Notes: generated by a model from the sequence alone, not told the origin. Positions 26,339 to 35,497 are shown, numbered from the stretch's first letter. The stretch: 64,000 nt of DNA from Burkholderia sp. OK233 (GCF_900230185.1 NZ_OCSR01000001.1:372001-436000), one strand, 5' to 3'. Made by a program: numbers and translations.

Positions 26339-27805
26339 ATGACGGACCCAATCAACCGCGGACACGGCGTGCTCGCCACCAGCCGCTATCTGCCTCGCCT
26401 GAGGCTTGATCGAGCCGCAATTTTCGCCCAGCACCAATGGATGGCACCCGGGCTCAAATCGCTGGCGCGCGGTATGCGCACCATGGCCTCATGGGATGAA
26501 GACAGTGTGACGATGGCGGTCGAGGCGGCACGGGAACTGGTCCGGGCCGCGCCGTCCATCGAACTGGGCGGATTGACGCTGACGTCGACCACCCTACCCT
26601 TCGCCGAAAGATCGAATGCCGGCATCGTTGCATCTGCGCTAGGTTTGCCCGATGCCCTGTTGGTGCGGGACCTGAGTTCCAGCCCCCGCGCCGCCGCAAC
26701 CGAGTTGGTCGCCCTGCTGCGCCAGGGCAGCGGTCCGGCACACATGCTGGTGGCCTCGGATCGCCGCCTCGCCAGGCCTGGCAGTCCACAGGAGATGATA
26801 TACGGCGATGGCGCAGCCGGAGCAGTAGTGGGCAGCGGCCTTCCGATCGCCACGCTGGTGGCGAGCCACAGCGTCCATGCCGACTTCGTTGACCGTTTCC
26901 GCGCCGCCGGCCAGACCTACGACTACGGCTGGGAGGAGCGCTGGGTACGCGACGAAGGCTATATGAAAGTGGCCCTGCCGGCGGTACGTCAATGTCTGAC
27001 CAGTGCCGGCGTGGATGCCGCTGATATTGCTCTATTCACGATGCCGGCACCGATCAACCGCATCAACGAGGCGATGGCCAAAAAGCTGGGCATCCGCACC
27101 GAAGCCCTCGTCGCAGTCGGCTCGGAACAGGCAGGTGATCTCGGTACGGCGCAGCCGCTTGCCCTCCTTGACGTGGCACTTCGTCGTGCCGCGCCCGGCG
27201 AACTGGTGCTGCTGGTCGCGTTCGGCAGCGGCTGCGACGCATTGCTGCTGCGTCGCACCGAAGCGCCCTGCCCTGGAACTGTGCCGTCCGCAGGTCGGCC
27301 GGAGACAAGCTACATGAAGTACCTCTCATTCACCGGCCAGATCGCGCTCGAATGGGGCATGCGCGCCGAGATGGACAACCGGACGGCACTGACCGCCGCC
27401 TGGCGTGAAGGCGCCCGCGTAGCCCACTTCGAGGCCGGAAGATGCTCAACCTGCGGTACCACGCAGTTTCCCCGTTCGCGCCTGTGCGTCAACCCGATCT
27501 GCCGTGCGCAAGACACCCAGACGCCCCAAAGCCTCGTCGACACCGGCGCACGTGTGCTGTCACACACCAGCGACTGGCTCGCTTACACGCCGGCGCCTCC
27601 CTTCCAGTTCGGCCACATCGACTTCGACGGTGGCGGACGTGTACTGATGGAGTTCGCTGACACCGACGCTGGCGAGCTGAGCGTTGGCGTGCCGCTGCGC
27701 ATGGTGTTCCGCGTCAAGGAATACGATACCAGACGTGGCTTCCGCCGCTATTTCTGGAAAGCAACGCCCGTGCGGGCGGTAGAGCAAGGAGCATCCGGTG
27801 GCTGA
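26339..27805 (+). CDS. thiolase-fold (HMG-CoA-synthase/KAS III-like) protein fused to a DUF35 OB-fold domain (488 aa)
   Basis: The first 320 or so residues resemble the thiolase-fold of HMG-CoA-synthase and FabH-like proteins (EMIYGDGAAGAVVGSGLP near 160). The last 150 carry a zinc ribbon (CSTCGTTQFPRSRLCVNPIC, near residue 370) and the OB-fold of DUF35 acyl-CoA-binding proteins. DUF35 proteins usually partner a thiolase or lipid-transfer-protein aldolase, and the next gene is exactly that, overlapping by eight bases. A complex that cleaves or forms a carbon-carbon bond in a CoA ester is the likely role. Confidence 0.78.
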   Translation: MTDPINRGHGVLATSRYLPRLRLDRAAIFAQHQWMAPGLKSLARGMRTMASWDEDSVTMAVEAARELVRAAPSIELGGLTLTSTTLPFAERSNAGIVASALGLPDALLVRDLSSSPRAAATELVALLRQGSGPAHMLVASDRRLARPGSPQEMIYGDGAAGAVVGSGLPIATLVASHSVHADFVDRFRAAGQTYDYGWEERWVRDEGYMKVALPAVRQCLTSAGVDAADIALFTMPAPINRINEAMAKKLGIRTEALVAVGSEQAGDLGTAQPLALLDVALRRAAPGELVLLVAFGSGCDALLLRRTEAPCPGTVPSAGRPETSYMKYLSFTGQIALEWGMRAEMDNRTALTAAWREGARVAHFEAGRCSTCGTTQFPRSRLCVNPICRAQDTQTPQSLVDTGARVLSHTSDWLAYTPAPPFQFGHIDFDGGGRVLMEFADTDAGELSVGVPLRMVFRVKEYDTRRGFRRYFWKATPVRAVEQGASGG

Positions 27806-29003
27806 AGGTATACGCGACAAGGTCGCCATTCTGGGGATGGGTTGCACGCGTTTTGGCGAACGCTGGGACAGCGGCCCGGAAGATCTGATGCTTGAAGCTT
27901 TTAACGAGGCGATGGCCGACGCGTGCATCGAAATCGGCCAGATCGAAGCCGCCTGGCTCGGCGTCTGCCTTGAAGAAAACAACGTCGGCAAGACCGCGGG
28001 ACCGCTCGCGCAGGCGCTGCGGCTGCCCAGGATAGCCGCCACGCGGGTAGAGAACGCCTGCGCCACCGGCACGGAAGCCTTACGCGGCGCCTCGTATGCG
28101 GTGGCCGCCGGCGCCTACGACATCGTGCTCGCGCTGGGCGTCGAGAAGCTCAAGGACACGGGCTACGGCGGCCTGCCGGTGCGAACGCGCGGCGTCAACA
28201 ATGACCTGTGGCTGCCAAACGCCACAGCGCCGGGCGCTTTTGCGCAACTGGCGGCGGCTTATGCCGCCAGGCATGGCGTGGACAAGATCGATCTCAAGCG
28301 CGCCATGGCGCACATCTCGGTCAAGAGCCATGCTAACGGTGCTCTGAACCCAAAGGCCCACCTGCGCAATCTCATCAGCGAAGAGGATGTGTTCAAGGCG
28401 CCGATGATCGCCGAGCCGCTTGGCCTCTACGACTGTTCCGGCGTGAGCGACGGCGCGGCCTGCGCGATTGTGACTACACCCGAGATCGCACGCTCGCTCA
28501 AACCGGGTGCGGAAATTGTCAGCATCAAGGCGCTCGAAGTCTCAGTCAGCAATGGCGAGGAGGCCGCATTCAGCAGTTGGGACGGCGCTCACATCGCAAC
28601 GGCGCGCACAGCCAGCGCGCGCGCCTATCGCAGTGCCGGCATCACGGCTCCGCGCGAGCAGGTCCATATGGCGGAGGTGCACGACTGCTTCTCCGTTACC
28701 GAGGCGGTGCTGATGGAGGACCTGGGGTTCAGCGCACCTGGCCGCGCGATCTACGATGTACTGGATGGGGTGTTCGACCGCAACGGCCTGCTTCCCGTGC
28801 AACCTGACGGCGGGCTCAAATGTTTCGGCCATCCGATCGGCGCATCGGGACTGCGCATGGTCTACGAAATCTACCAGCAAATCCACGGACGGGCGGGCGA
28901 GCGTCAGATCAAGCGCGTCGACCTCGGATTGACGCAAAACCTGGGTGGTCATCCGCATCAGAATGTCAGTGCCGTGGCGATCATCGGACGTCACAGGGCC
29001 TGA
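27798..29003 (+). CDS. SCP-x/acetyl-CoA acetyltransferase-type thiolase (401 aa)
   Basis: This thiolase has the nucleophilic Cys in VENACATGTEAL (about residue 90), the His region AEVHDCFSVTEAV (near 295) and GGLKCFGHPIGASGLRM (near 338) with the second Cys/His pair. The Cys being present favours true thiolysis rather than the Ltp2-type aldol cleavage, where it is replaced. The GTG start overlaps the 3' end of the DUF35 fusion gene, so the two are coupled and probably form a complex. Confidence 0.85.
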   Translation: MAEGIRDKVAILGMGCTRFGERWDSGPEDLMLEAFNEAMADACIEIGQIEAAWLGVCLEENNVGKTAGPLAQALRLPRIAATRVENACATGTEALRGASYAVAAGAYDIVLALGVEKLKDTGYGGLPVRTRGVNNDLWLPNATAPGAFAQLAAAYAARHGVDKIDLKRAMAHISVKSHANGALNPKAHLRNLISEEDVFKAPMIAEPLGLYDCSGVSDGAACAIVTTPEIARSLKPGAEIVSIKALEVSVSNGEEAAFSSWDGAHIATARTASARAYRSAGITAPREQVHMAEVHDCFSVTEAVLMEDLGFSAPGRAIYDVLDGVFDRNGLLPVQPDGGLKCFGHPIGASGLRMVYEIYQQIHGRAGERQIKRVDLGLTQNLGGHPHQNVSAVAIIGRHRA

Positions 29004-29076
29004 GCGCAGATCCATGCCGATCCGCCGTCGGGCGCGAGCAGCGAAACATATCCACTCTTTTCAGGAGACGCAGCAC

Positions 29077-29847
29077 ATGAGAGGACTCAAGGGAAAAACC
29101 GCCATCGTGACCGGCGCAGGAAGCGGCATCGGCCGCGCAATCGCCCTGCGGCTTGCGGCCGAAGGGATCACCGTCGGCGTCTTCGACATCAGCGAGAAGG
29201 GGGCGAACGAGACAGTCGCCGCGTTACAGGAAGCCGGCGGCAAGGCCATCGCGGCGATCGCCGATATCACCCAATACACGAGCGTGGTGGAGGCCTTGAA
29301 GGCCTTCGAGGAAGCGGCTGGCGCGGGTACTGACATTCTCGTGAACAACGCTGGCTGGGACACGCCGATGCCTTTCCTGAAGACCGACGAGGCCTTCTGG
29401 AAGAAGGTCGTCGCGATCAACTGGTTCGGCCCACTCCACGTGACCCATGCGGTGGCCCAGGGCATGGCGGCCCGCAAGGCCGGACGCATCATCAACATTG
29501 CATCCGACGCAGGCAGGGTCGGCTCGAGCGGCGAGGTCGTCTACTCCGGTTGCAAGGGCGCGACCATCGCGTTCGCAAAGGCTCTCGCGCGTGAGCTCGC
29601 ACGCAACCAGATCACCGTCAACAACGTGTGCCCCGGTCCGACCGAAACGCCCGCCATGGAAGCCTTCGTCGGCAGCGGCGAGCAGGGCCAGAAAATCCGC
29701 GACGCCATGGTGCGGGGCGTGCCGCTCGGGCGCATTGGCCTGCCAGACGATTACCCCGGTCTCGTCGCGTTTCTCGCGAGTGACGACGCTGCCTTCATCA
29801 CCGGCCAGACGATCAGCGTCTCGGGCGGTCTCACCATGCACGGATAA
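29077..29847 (+). CDS. badH: 2-hydroxycyclohexanecarboxyl-CoA dehydrogenase-like SDR (256 aa)
   Basis: This SDR follows BadH of Rhodopseudomonas closely in the diagnostic parts: VNNAGWDTPMPFLKTDEAFW, IINIASDAGRVGSSGEVVYS with the catalytic Ser and Tyr, CKGATIAFAKALARE, VCPGPTETP, and a C-terminal DDAAFITGQTISVSGGLTM-HG. BadH oxidises 2-hydroxycyclohexanecarboxyl-CoA to the 2-keto ester. The start at 29077 follows AGGAGAC at a good distance. The next gene is the BadI relative, as in benzoate and cyclohexanecarboxylate clusters. Confidence 0.82.
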   Translation: MRGLKGKTAIVTGAGSGIGRAIALRLAAEGITVGVFDISEKGANETVAALQEAGGKAIAAIADITQYTSVVEALKAFEEAAGAGTDILVNNAGWDTPMPFLKTDEAFWKKVVAINWFGPLHVTHAVAQGMAARKAGRIINIASDAGRVGSSGEVVYSGCKGATIAFAKALARELARNQITVNNVCPGPTETPAMEAFVGSGEQGQKIRDAMVRGVPLGRIGLPDDYPGLVAFLASDDAAFITGQTISVSGGLTMHG

Positions 29848-29859
29848 GGAGAACTGACC

Positions 29860-30657
29860 ATGAGCACGAGTTACAAGGATGTCCTCTACGAAGTTCGCGA
29901 CGGCGTGGTTCGCATCACGATCAACCGGCCCGAAGTCTACAACGCGTTCCGCCTGCAGACGCTGGAAGAACTGATCGACGCTTTCCAGCGTGCCGGCGAG
30001 GAAAAGTCGGCCAATGTGATTGTATTCGCCGGCGCCGGCGACAAGGCGTTCTGCACCGGCGGTGACCAGAAGGAGCATCTCAGCGAAGATGGTCTCTATG
30101 GTCCGCGGGGCACGGTAGGCATGCCCATCGAAGAGTTCCAGACCGCGCTGCGCGATGTGCGCAAGGTGACGATCGCCAAGGTGCAGGGCTTCGCCATCGG
30201 CGGCGGCAACGTGTTCGCGACCCTGTGCGACCTGACCATCGCCTCGGAGAGGGCCACGTTCGGCCAGGTCGGACCGAAGGTCGGCTCGGTCGATCCGGGC
30301 TGGGGCACCGCCTACCTCTCGCGCATCGTCGGCGAGAAAAAGGCGCGCGAAATCTGGTTCCTGTGCCGCCGCTACAAGGCGCAGGAAGCTTTCGACATGG
30401 GGCTCGTCAACAAGGTCGTCCCGCATGACCAACTCGATGCGGAGGTCGACCAGTGGTGCAAGGAGATCAACGAGATGAGCCCCACAGCCCTGACCATCGC
30501 CAAACGATCCTTCAACGCCGACTCGGAAAATATCCGCGGCATCGGGTTTCTCGGCATCCAGACCGTCAAGCACTACTATCAGACCGAGGAGTCAAAGGAA
30601 GGCGTACGGGCGTTCAACGAGAAACGCAAACCGGACTTCAAGAAGTATGCCGGCTGA
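29860..30657 (+). CDS. badI: 2-ketocyclohexanecarboxyl-CoA hydrolase-like (265 aa)
   Basis: This crotonase-fold protein is related to BadI and MenB. BadI-specific stretches are the segment GAGDKAFCTGGDQKEHL, the GTVGMPIEEFQTALRDV run, KVQGFAIGGGNVFATLCDLT, and FGQVGPKVGSVDPGWGTAYL. The C-terminal SPTALTIAKRSFNAD and KRKPDFKKYAG also agree. BadI hydrolytically opens the ring of a 2-ketocyclohexanecarboxyl-CoA to a pimelyl-CoA. Its presence next to badH is the best evidence that the window encodes alicyclic ring cleavage. The ring substituents of the real substrate cannot be read from sequence. Confidence 0.85.
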   Translation: MSTSYKDVLYEVRDGVVRITINRPEVYNAFRLQTLEELIDAFQRAGEEKSANVIVFAGAGDKAFCTGGDQKEHLSEDGLYGPRGTVGMPIEEFQTALRDVRKVTIAKVQGFAIGGGNVFATLCDLTIASERATFGQVGPKVGSVDPGWGTAYLSRIVGEKKAREIWFLCRRYKAQEAFDMGLVNKVVPHDQLDAEVDQWCKEINEMSPTALTIAKRSFNADSENIRGIGFLGIQTVKHYYQTEESKEGVRAFNEKRKPDFKKYAG

Positions 30658-30676
30658 CGAACCGAGGGAGTTGCCA

Positions 30677-32224
30677 ATGTTGATTCGCAGCGAGTTGGGC
30701 GACGATGGCGTGCTGCTGGCCACCATCGACATGCCCGGGCGATCGATGAACGTGTTCTCCGTCGCTTTGATGGATGCACTCGAAGCCCTGCTCGACGACG
30801 TGGAAGCCACGCCCGATGTGCGCAGCGTCGTGCTGACCTCAGGCAAGTCGTCTTTCCTGGCCGGCGCCGATCTGGCGATGGTTCGCGGTTTCACCGAACC
30901 TGGACCCGGCGATACCGCGGAGGTGATGTTCAAGCGCTGCGGTCGGCTGGGGCGCCTATTCCTGCGGGTCGAGGACTCGACCAAGCCCTGGGTGGCTGCG
31001 GTCAACGGCACTGCGCTCGGCGGTGGCCTCGAACTGGCGATGGCCTGCCGGGAACGGCTTGTCGTCGACAACGCGCGAGCCCTCATTGGCCTGCCCGAAG
31101 TGCGTTGGGGCTTGCTGCCGGGCGCGGGCGGCACCCAGCGGCTGCCCCGGCTTGCCGGCTTTGAGCAGGGCATGTCGATGCTGTTGACAGGTCGCGCCAT
31201 CACACCGAGGCACGCTGCGGAACTGGGGATCTTCTCACGGGCCTTGCCAGCGCCCGAACTGCTCGCCGAGGCACGCGCCGTGGCGAGCGAACTGCAGGGC
31301 CGCTCGCCCGACCAGGCCGCCAAGTACCTCCATCACGCCCAAACCGATGTCCCGGTCCATTCGGACGAGCAGGCACGCCGCATTGCGCGCGCACACGGCG
31401 TTTCCGATCCTGATTTCGAACGTTATCCTGCCTACAGCGCGATCATCGACAGCGTGTTGCTCGGCGCACGCAAGGACCTGGCGGAAGCGACCGACATCGA
31501 GATGCGGCAATTCCTGCGGCTGATGTTCGACCCGGTCGCAGGCAACATGGTGCGAACGCTGTTCCTCAATCGTCAGCGCGCCGACAGGGAACTGGCGGCG
31601 CCACGCGATTTGCGCATCGAACGCATCACGCTCGGCCCGCTGTCCACTACGCGTCGCGCATGGCGGGAAGCCATCGAGAAGTCAGAGCTGGCGCATGCCA
31701 GCGATGCTGCATTGTCTGCCGACACGGCGCAGATCGTGGACAGCCAGGGGCGCAGCTATCTCGTCGCCTTACGCACGCTCGACGACGCAGGCGGAGAAGA
31801 ATTCTTCGACGTCACCGCAGCCGTGCTTTCGCCCGCCGGCCCCTATGGACGCGCCATGGAAATCGTGGCGACGGACGACGCTGTGGCACAGGCGCTTGCC
31901 GCGCTCGCCAACGGTCTCGGCGTCTTGCCCTACCGGACCCGAGCCGCCCGGAGCGCTCTGCTGCGGCTTGCCGCAGCGACGGGCGACAACCCGCTTGACG
32001 CGCTCGCACTGAGCGCGTTCGATCTCGCGGCCGACGGCATGGTCGACGACACCGAACTGTTCGACGTCGCGGCATGCGCAGCCGGTATTGCCCCCGCCTT
32101 CAGTGGCGGCCCGTTCACCCGCCTGTGGCAGGAGCGCAGTCGGCTGACCGCCCGGCTGCAGGGCCCGGAGGCCGAGACCTGGCGTGCACTCGAGCATCGG
32201 CTTGGACCAAGCTACCCATCATGA
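30677..32224 (+). CDS. enoyl-CoA hydratase fused to a degenerate 3-hydroxyacyl-CoA-dehydrogenase-like tail (515 aa)
   Basis: The first 190 residues are a FadB/FadJ-type hydratase domain (SFLAGADLAMVRGF, NGTALGGGLELAMACRERLV, IGLPEVRWGLLPGAGGTQRL) with the active-site Glu in LPEV. The linker RLMFDPVAGNMVRTLFLNRQ is the FadJ linker. Beyond residue 300 no GxGxxG nucleotide site is present; only faint echoes of the C-terminal helices (SPAGPYGRAMEIVATDDAVA) remain. It should hydrate but not oxidise. The start at 30677 follows GAGGGAG; the longer frame overlapping badI is less likely. Confidence 0.75.
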   Translation: MLIRSELGDDGVLLATIDMPGRSMNVFSVALMDALEALLDDVEATPDVRSVVLTSGKSSFLAGADLAMVRGFTEPGPGDTAEVMFKRCGRLGRLFLRVEDSTKPWVAAVNGTALGGGLELAMACRERLVVDNARALIGLPEVRWGLLPGAGGTQRLPRLAGFEQGMSMLLTGRAITPRHAAELGIFSRALPAPELLAEARAVASELQGRSPDQAAKYLHHAQTDVPVHSDEQARRIARAHGVSDPDFERYPAYSAIIDSVLLGARKDLAEATDIEMRQFLRLMFDPVAGNMVRTLFLNRQRADRELAAPRDLRIERITLGPLSTTRRAWREAIEKSELAHASDAALSADTAQIVDSQGRSYLVALRTLDDAGGEEFFDVTAAVLSPAGPYGRAMEIVATDDAVAQALAALANGLGVLPYRTRAARSALLRLAAATGDNPLDALALSAFDLAADGMVDDTELFDVAACAAGIAPAFSGGPFTRLWQERSRLTARLQGPEAETWRALEHRLGPSYPS

Positions 32225-32685
32225 TCGACAGCGCCCACATCGGCTTCACCACCGCGCCCACGTCGGTCACGATCGACGCGTGGAGGGTCAAGCTCTTCTG
32301 CCAGGCCATCGGCGAAACCGACCCGGTGTACTGGAACGCCAGCGCTGCGGCCGACGCGGGATATGCGGCTTGTCCGGTCCCGCCCACCTTCCTCAAGGCG
32401 ATCGAAACTGACCACTTCAACAGCGCGCTGCTCATGGAGCGGCTCGGTGTGCCACTGCGCTCGGTGTTGCATGCGGCGCAGCGCTTCGACTACCTCGCGC
32501 CACTGCATGTCGGCGAGCGCATCGAGGTCAGCAGGCGGATCACCGACAGCTACGACAAGCGCGACGGAGCACTGAGCTTCATCGTGATCGACACGCAGTA
32601 CCTGCGGGATGGCGTCACCATCGGCACCAGCCGGCAAACCATCGTGGCCCGCAATAGCATCGCAGCCGAGGCATCAGCAGCATGA
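32221..32685 (+). CDS. MaoC-family hydratase subunit, FAS1-like N-type (154 aa)
   Basis: This is a hotdog-fold protein with WRVKLFCQAIGETDPVYWNA and YAACPVPPTFLKAIETDHFN, resembling the non-catalytic or N-terminal half of two-domain MaoC hydratases. Its ATG overlaps the TGA of the previous gene (ATGA), and its own end overlaps the next MaoC gene. The pair probably forms a heteromeric enoyl-CoA hydratase, as in steroid and mycobacterial systems. Confidence 0.75.
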   Translation: MIDSAHIGFTTAPTSVTIDAWRVKLFCQAIGETDPVYWNASAAADAGYAACPVPPTFLKAIETDHFNSALLMERLGVPLRSVLHAAQRFDYLAPLHVGERIEVSRRITDSYDKRDGALSFIVIDTQYLRDGVTIGTSRQTIVARNSIAAEASAA

Positions 32686-33101
32686 ACGTCGTGTTGAACC
32701 CGCCACCCGCGTCCATCCGGCTCGAATGCGGTCCGGTCACCGCACTCGACCTCGCCCTCTATGCTGCATCGTCGTCCGACCACAATCCGCTACACCTCGA
32801 CGACGAAATCGCGCTTGCAGCCGGCTTCGAGCGGCCTGTTGTGCACGGCATGTTGACCATGGCTTTTGCGGCCCGGCTCCTCACGACCCACTTCGGCGCG
32901 CAGGCGTTGCGCTCGCTGGAGACGCGGTTCGTGAGCGTCGCACAGCGCGGCGAGCGCATCGTCTTGACGGGCACGCTCGAGCGGACGGAAGACCTCATCG
33001 CCCACTACGCGCTCAGCGCACACAACGACGCGGGCGAACACCTGATTTCTGGGAGCGCGCAGATTTCGCTGCGGATGTCTGAGGAAGGAGAGGCGAAGTG
33101 A
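32682..33101 (+). CDS. MaoC-family hydratase, catalytic subunit (139 aa)
   Basis: The hydratase-2 motif is complete: SSSDHNPLHLDDEIALAAGF, with the Asp/His pair, then ERPVVHGMLTMAFAARLL. It starts inside the end of the preceding MaoC gene and ends in an overlap with the CoA-transferase gene, so the three are translationally coupled. It is likely the active partner of the gene at 32221. Confidence 0.8.
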   Translation: MNVVLNPPPASIRLECGPVTALDLALYAASSSDHNPLHLDDEIALAAGFERPVVHGMLTMAFAARLLTTHFGAQALRSLETRFVSVAQRGERIVLTGTLERTEDLIAHYALSAHNDAGEHLISGSAQISLRMSEEGEAK

Positions 33102-34339
33102 AGCGGCTCGTCGATGCACTGCGGCCGCAGATGCGCGTTTTCGTGCCGGGACTCAGTGGCGAATCTCCACTGCTGCTGCGTGAACTGACGGACGACCCGG
33201 AACGTGCGCGCGACGTCGACTTCATCGGCGTCCAGTTTCCGGGCATTGGTCACGCCGACTACTTGAGCGTCCATCCAAAGGCGCGGCGGACGGCGTTTTT
33301 CATGTCACCGTCGATACGAAATGGCATTCGGGAACAGCGCGCCGACTTGCTGAGTCTGGACTATCCCGGCATTGCCCGCTACCTGCAGCAGTGCATGCCA
33401 TTCGACCTCGCCATCGGCCACTTCAGCCTGCCCGACCCGGATGGCTGGTGCAGCGCAGGCATTTGCGGCGATTTCCTGCCCATCGCATGGCCGCGCGCGG
33501 CGCGGTGCGTGGCGCATCTCAACCGCGCCATGCCACGCAAGGCCAGCGGCTTCCGCGTGCACCTTTCCGAACTCGACGCGGCGGTCGAGTTCGATGCACC
33601 GCTGACCGAGTTCTCCGAAGCCGAAGGCGGCGGCGAGATCATGTCGCGGATCGGCCGGTTGGCGGCCGAGTTCGTACGCGATGGCGACACGCTTCAGTTC
33701 GGTATCGGCTCCGTACCGCTGGCGCTGGCCCGCGCGCTGACCTCGCACCGCCGTCTCAGGCTGCACACCGGGATGGTCTCGCAGGCAGCGCGCACGCTCG
33801 AGGACGCTGGCGCACTGGAGCCTGGCGCCACCATCATGACCGGCGTCGCACTCGGCGATGCGGCCTTTTATGACTGGGCCGGCAGCCACCCGCGTCTACG
33901 CTTCGCCGACGTGCGTGAGACGCACGACGTGCAGGCGATTGCAGCGAAGACACGCTTTGTCGCCATCAACTCGGCGATGGAAGTCGACCTGTTCGGCCAG
34001 GTGAACGCCGAGCGCGGCGCTGGAGTACTGCAGGCCGGCGCCGGCGGCTTGCCGGCCTTTGCGCAGGGCGCGCTGAACTCAGTTGGTGGCCGCCTGCTGA
34101 TTTGCATGGCAGCCACGGCAAAGCGGGGAGCGGTCTCGCGCATCGTCCCTGCGCTTGGTACACAGAGCCTTTGCACGCTGCCCCGCCACATGGTCGACGT
34201 AGTCGTCACAGAGTACGGTGCGGCCCAGGTGCGCGACCTGTCGCTCGACGCACGCGCCCATGCCCTCATCGCCATTGCAGCGCCGGAACATCGCGCGGCT
34301 CTCCAGGAAGCATGGGGGACCATCCGTGACCGCCTTTGA
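33098..34339 (+). CDS. acetyl-CoA hydrolase/CoA-transferase family protein (413 aa)
   Basis: This matches the 4-hydroxybutyrate/acetate CoA-transferase family, a double domain with the Glu-containing active-site segment VAINSAMEVDLFGQVNAERG near residue 290 and FGIGSVPLALARALTSHRRL near 205. It could move CoA from a pathway product to an incoming acid, saving ATP, or release free acid. It is the last gene of the plus-strand operon that begins at 26339. Confidence 0.8.
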   Translation: MKRLVDALRPQMRVFVPGLSGESPLLLRELTDDPERARDVDFIGVQFPGIGHADYLSVHPKARRTAFFMSPSIRNGIREQRADLLSLDYPGIARYLQQCMPFDLAIGHFSLPDPDGWCSAGICGDFLPIAWPRAARCVAHLNRAMPRKASGFRVHLSELDAAVEFDAPLTEFSEAEGGGEIMSRIGRLAAEFVRDGDTLQFGIGSVPLALARALTSHRRLRLHTGMVSQAARTLEDAGALEPGATIMTGVALGDAAFYDWAGSHPRLRFADVRETHDVQAIAAKTRFVAINSAMEVDLFGQVNAERGAGVLQAGAGGLPAFAQGALNSVGGRLLICMAATAKRGAVSRIVPALGTQSLCTLPRHMVDVVVTEYGAAQVRDLSLDARAHALIAIAAPEHRAALQEAWGTIRDRL

Positions 34340-34463
34340 ACGGCAGGGGCCAACCTCGCCCCCGCTCCATCGCATCCCGGGGCCCTGCTTGAGACATCGG
34401 AAACCGTCGCGCCGATGCGCCTCGGCACTTGCCGGGACTGCCTCCGCTCGCCTCTCCTGAACC

Positions 34464-35396
34464 TCAAAAACCGACCTGATCGGCACCTTTAAGCGACAGA
34501 ATCTCGCGCGCCTCGTCCGGCGTTGCGATTTCGAGGCCAAGCCCCTCGAGTATTTCCCTCACCTTGAGCACCTGCGCCGCATTGGACTCGGCGAGCCGCC
34601 CGGCCCCGATCCAGAGACTGTCTTCAAGGCCGACCCGCACGTTGCCACCCATGGCAGCGGCCATCGCAGCCACTTTCATCTGGTTGCGCCCGGCACCTAG
34701 CACCGACCATCGATAGTCATTGCCGAAAAGGCGATCGGCTGTGCGCTTCATGTGCATCACGTCGTCCGGATGGGCGCCAATGCCGCCCAGGATGCCGAAC
34801 ACCGTCTGGACGAAAAAAGGCGGCTTCAGCAAACCGCGCTCGATGAAATGGGCGAGGTTGTAGAGATGCGAGGTGTCATAACACTCGAATTCATAGCGCG
34901 TGCCACTCGATGACAATTCCTGCAGCGCGGTCTCGATGTCCCCGTAGGTGTTACGGAAGATCAGATCCTTGCTGCCCTCGAGGTACGGCCGCTCCCAATC
35001 GTGCCGAAAGTCCTTGAAGCGCTGCAGCATCGGGAACAGGCCGAAATTCATCGACCCCATGTTCATCGAGGCGACCTCCGGCCGCAGTTCGACGGCCGGG
35101 CGAATGCGCTCCTCAACCGGCATGTAGGGGGAGCCGCCTGTCGTGAGGTTGATCACCGCGTCGCAGGCGCTCTTGATGCGCCCGAGGAAAGGCGTAAATG
35201 CCTCGGGCCGCTGGTCGGGCTTACCCGTCACCGGATCGCGCGCATGCAGGTGGATGATCGCGGCACCTGCGTTGGCTGCGGCAATGGACGATTCGGCAAT
35301 CTCCTCGGGCGTCACCGGCAGATACCGCGACATCGACGGCGTGTGGATTGCGCCCGTGACCGCACAACTGATGATGACTTTCTTTTGCTGGAACAT
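34464..35396 (-). CDS. BKACE-family beta-keto acid cleavage enzyme (310 aa)
   Basis: This is a DUF849 protein with the zinc-binding IIHLHARDPVTGKPDQ (His-x-His), NLTTGGSP, ASMNMGSMNFG and the late GGNVRVGLEDSLWIGAGRLA with the metal-binding Glu. The family, exemplified by 3-keto-5-aminohexanoate cleavage enzyme, reacts a beta-keto acid with acetyl-CoA to give acetoacetate and a new CoA ester. The start at 35396 follows AAAGGAGACAAGC. Here it may process a keto-acid from ring cleavage or a side chain. Confidence 0.85.
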   Translation of the reverse strand: MFQQKKVIISCAVTGAIHTPSMSRYLPVTPEEIAESSIAAANAGAAIIHLHARDPVTGKPDQRPEAFTPFLGRIKSACDAVINLTTGGSPYMPVEERIRPAVELRPEVASMNMGSMNFGLFPMLQRFKDFRHDWERPYLEGSKDLIFRNTYGDIETALQELSSSGTRYEFECYDTSHLYNLAHFIERGLLKPPFFVQTVFGILGGIGAHPDDVMHMKRTADRLFGNDYRWSVLGAGRNQMKVAAMAAAMGGNVRVGLEDSLWIGAGRLAESNAAQVLKVREILEGLGLEIATPDEAREILSLKGADQVGF

Positions 35397-35497
35397 GCTT
35401 GTCTCCTTTGTACTTTCCAAAGAGTAAAAAAAATGCGACTGCCTGGCGCTTGGCCAGTCAGCCGGACGCGCCGCTCACACTTGCCAGGGGGGCGATT

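Noticed and set aside
27798..29003. The thiolase as an Ltp2-type aldolase
   Set aside because: The catalytic Cys is present, unlike in Ltp2 aldolases, so thiolysis is more likely.
29224..30573. Minus-strand open frame of 449 codons
   Set aside because: Antisense to the badH and badI genes; composition typical of a mirror frame.
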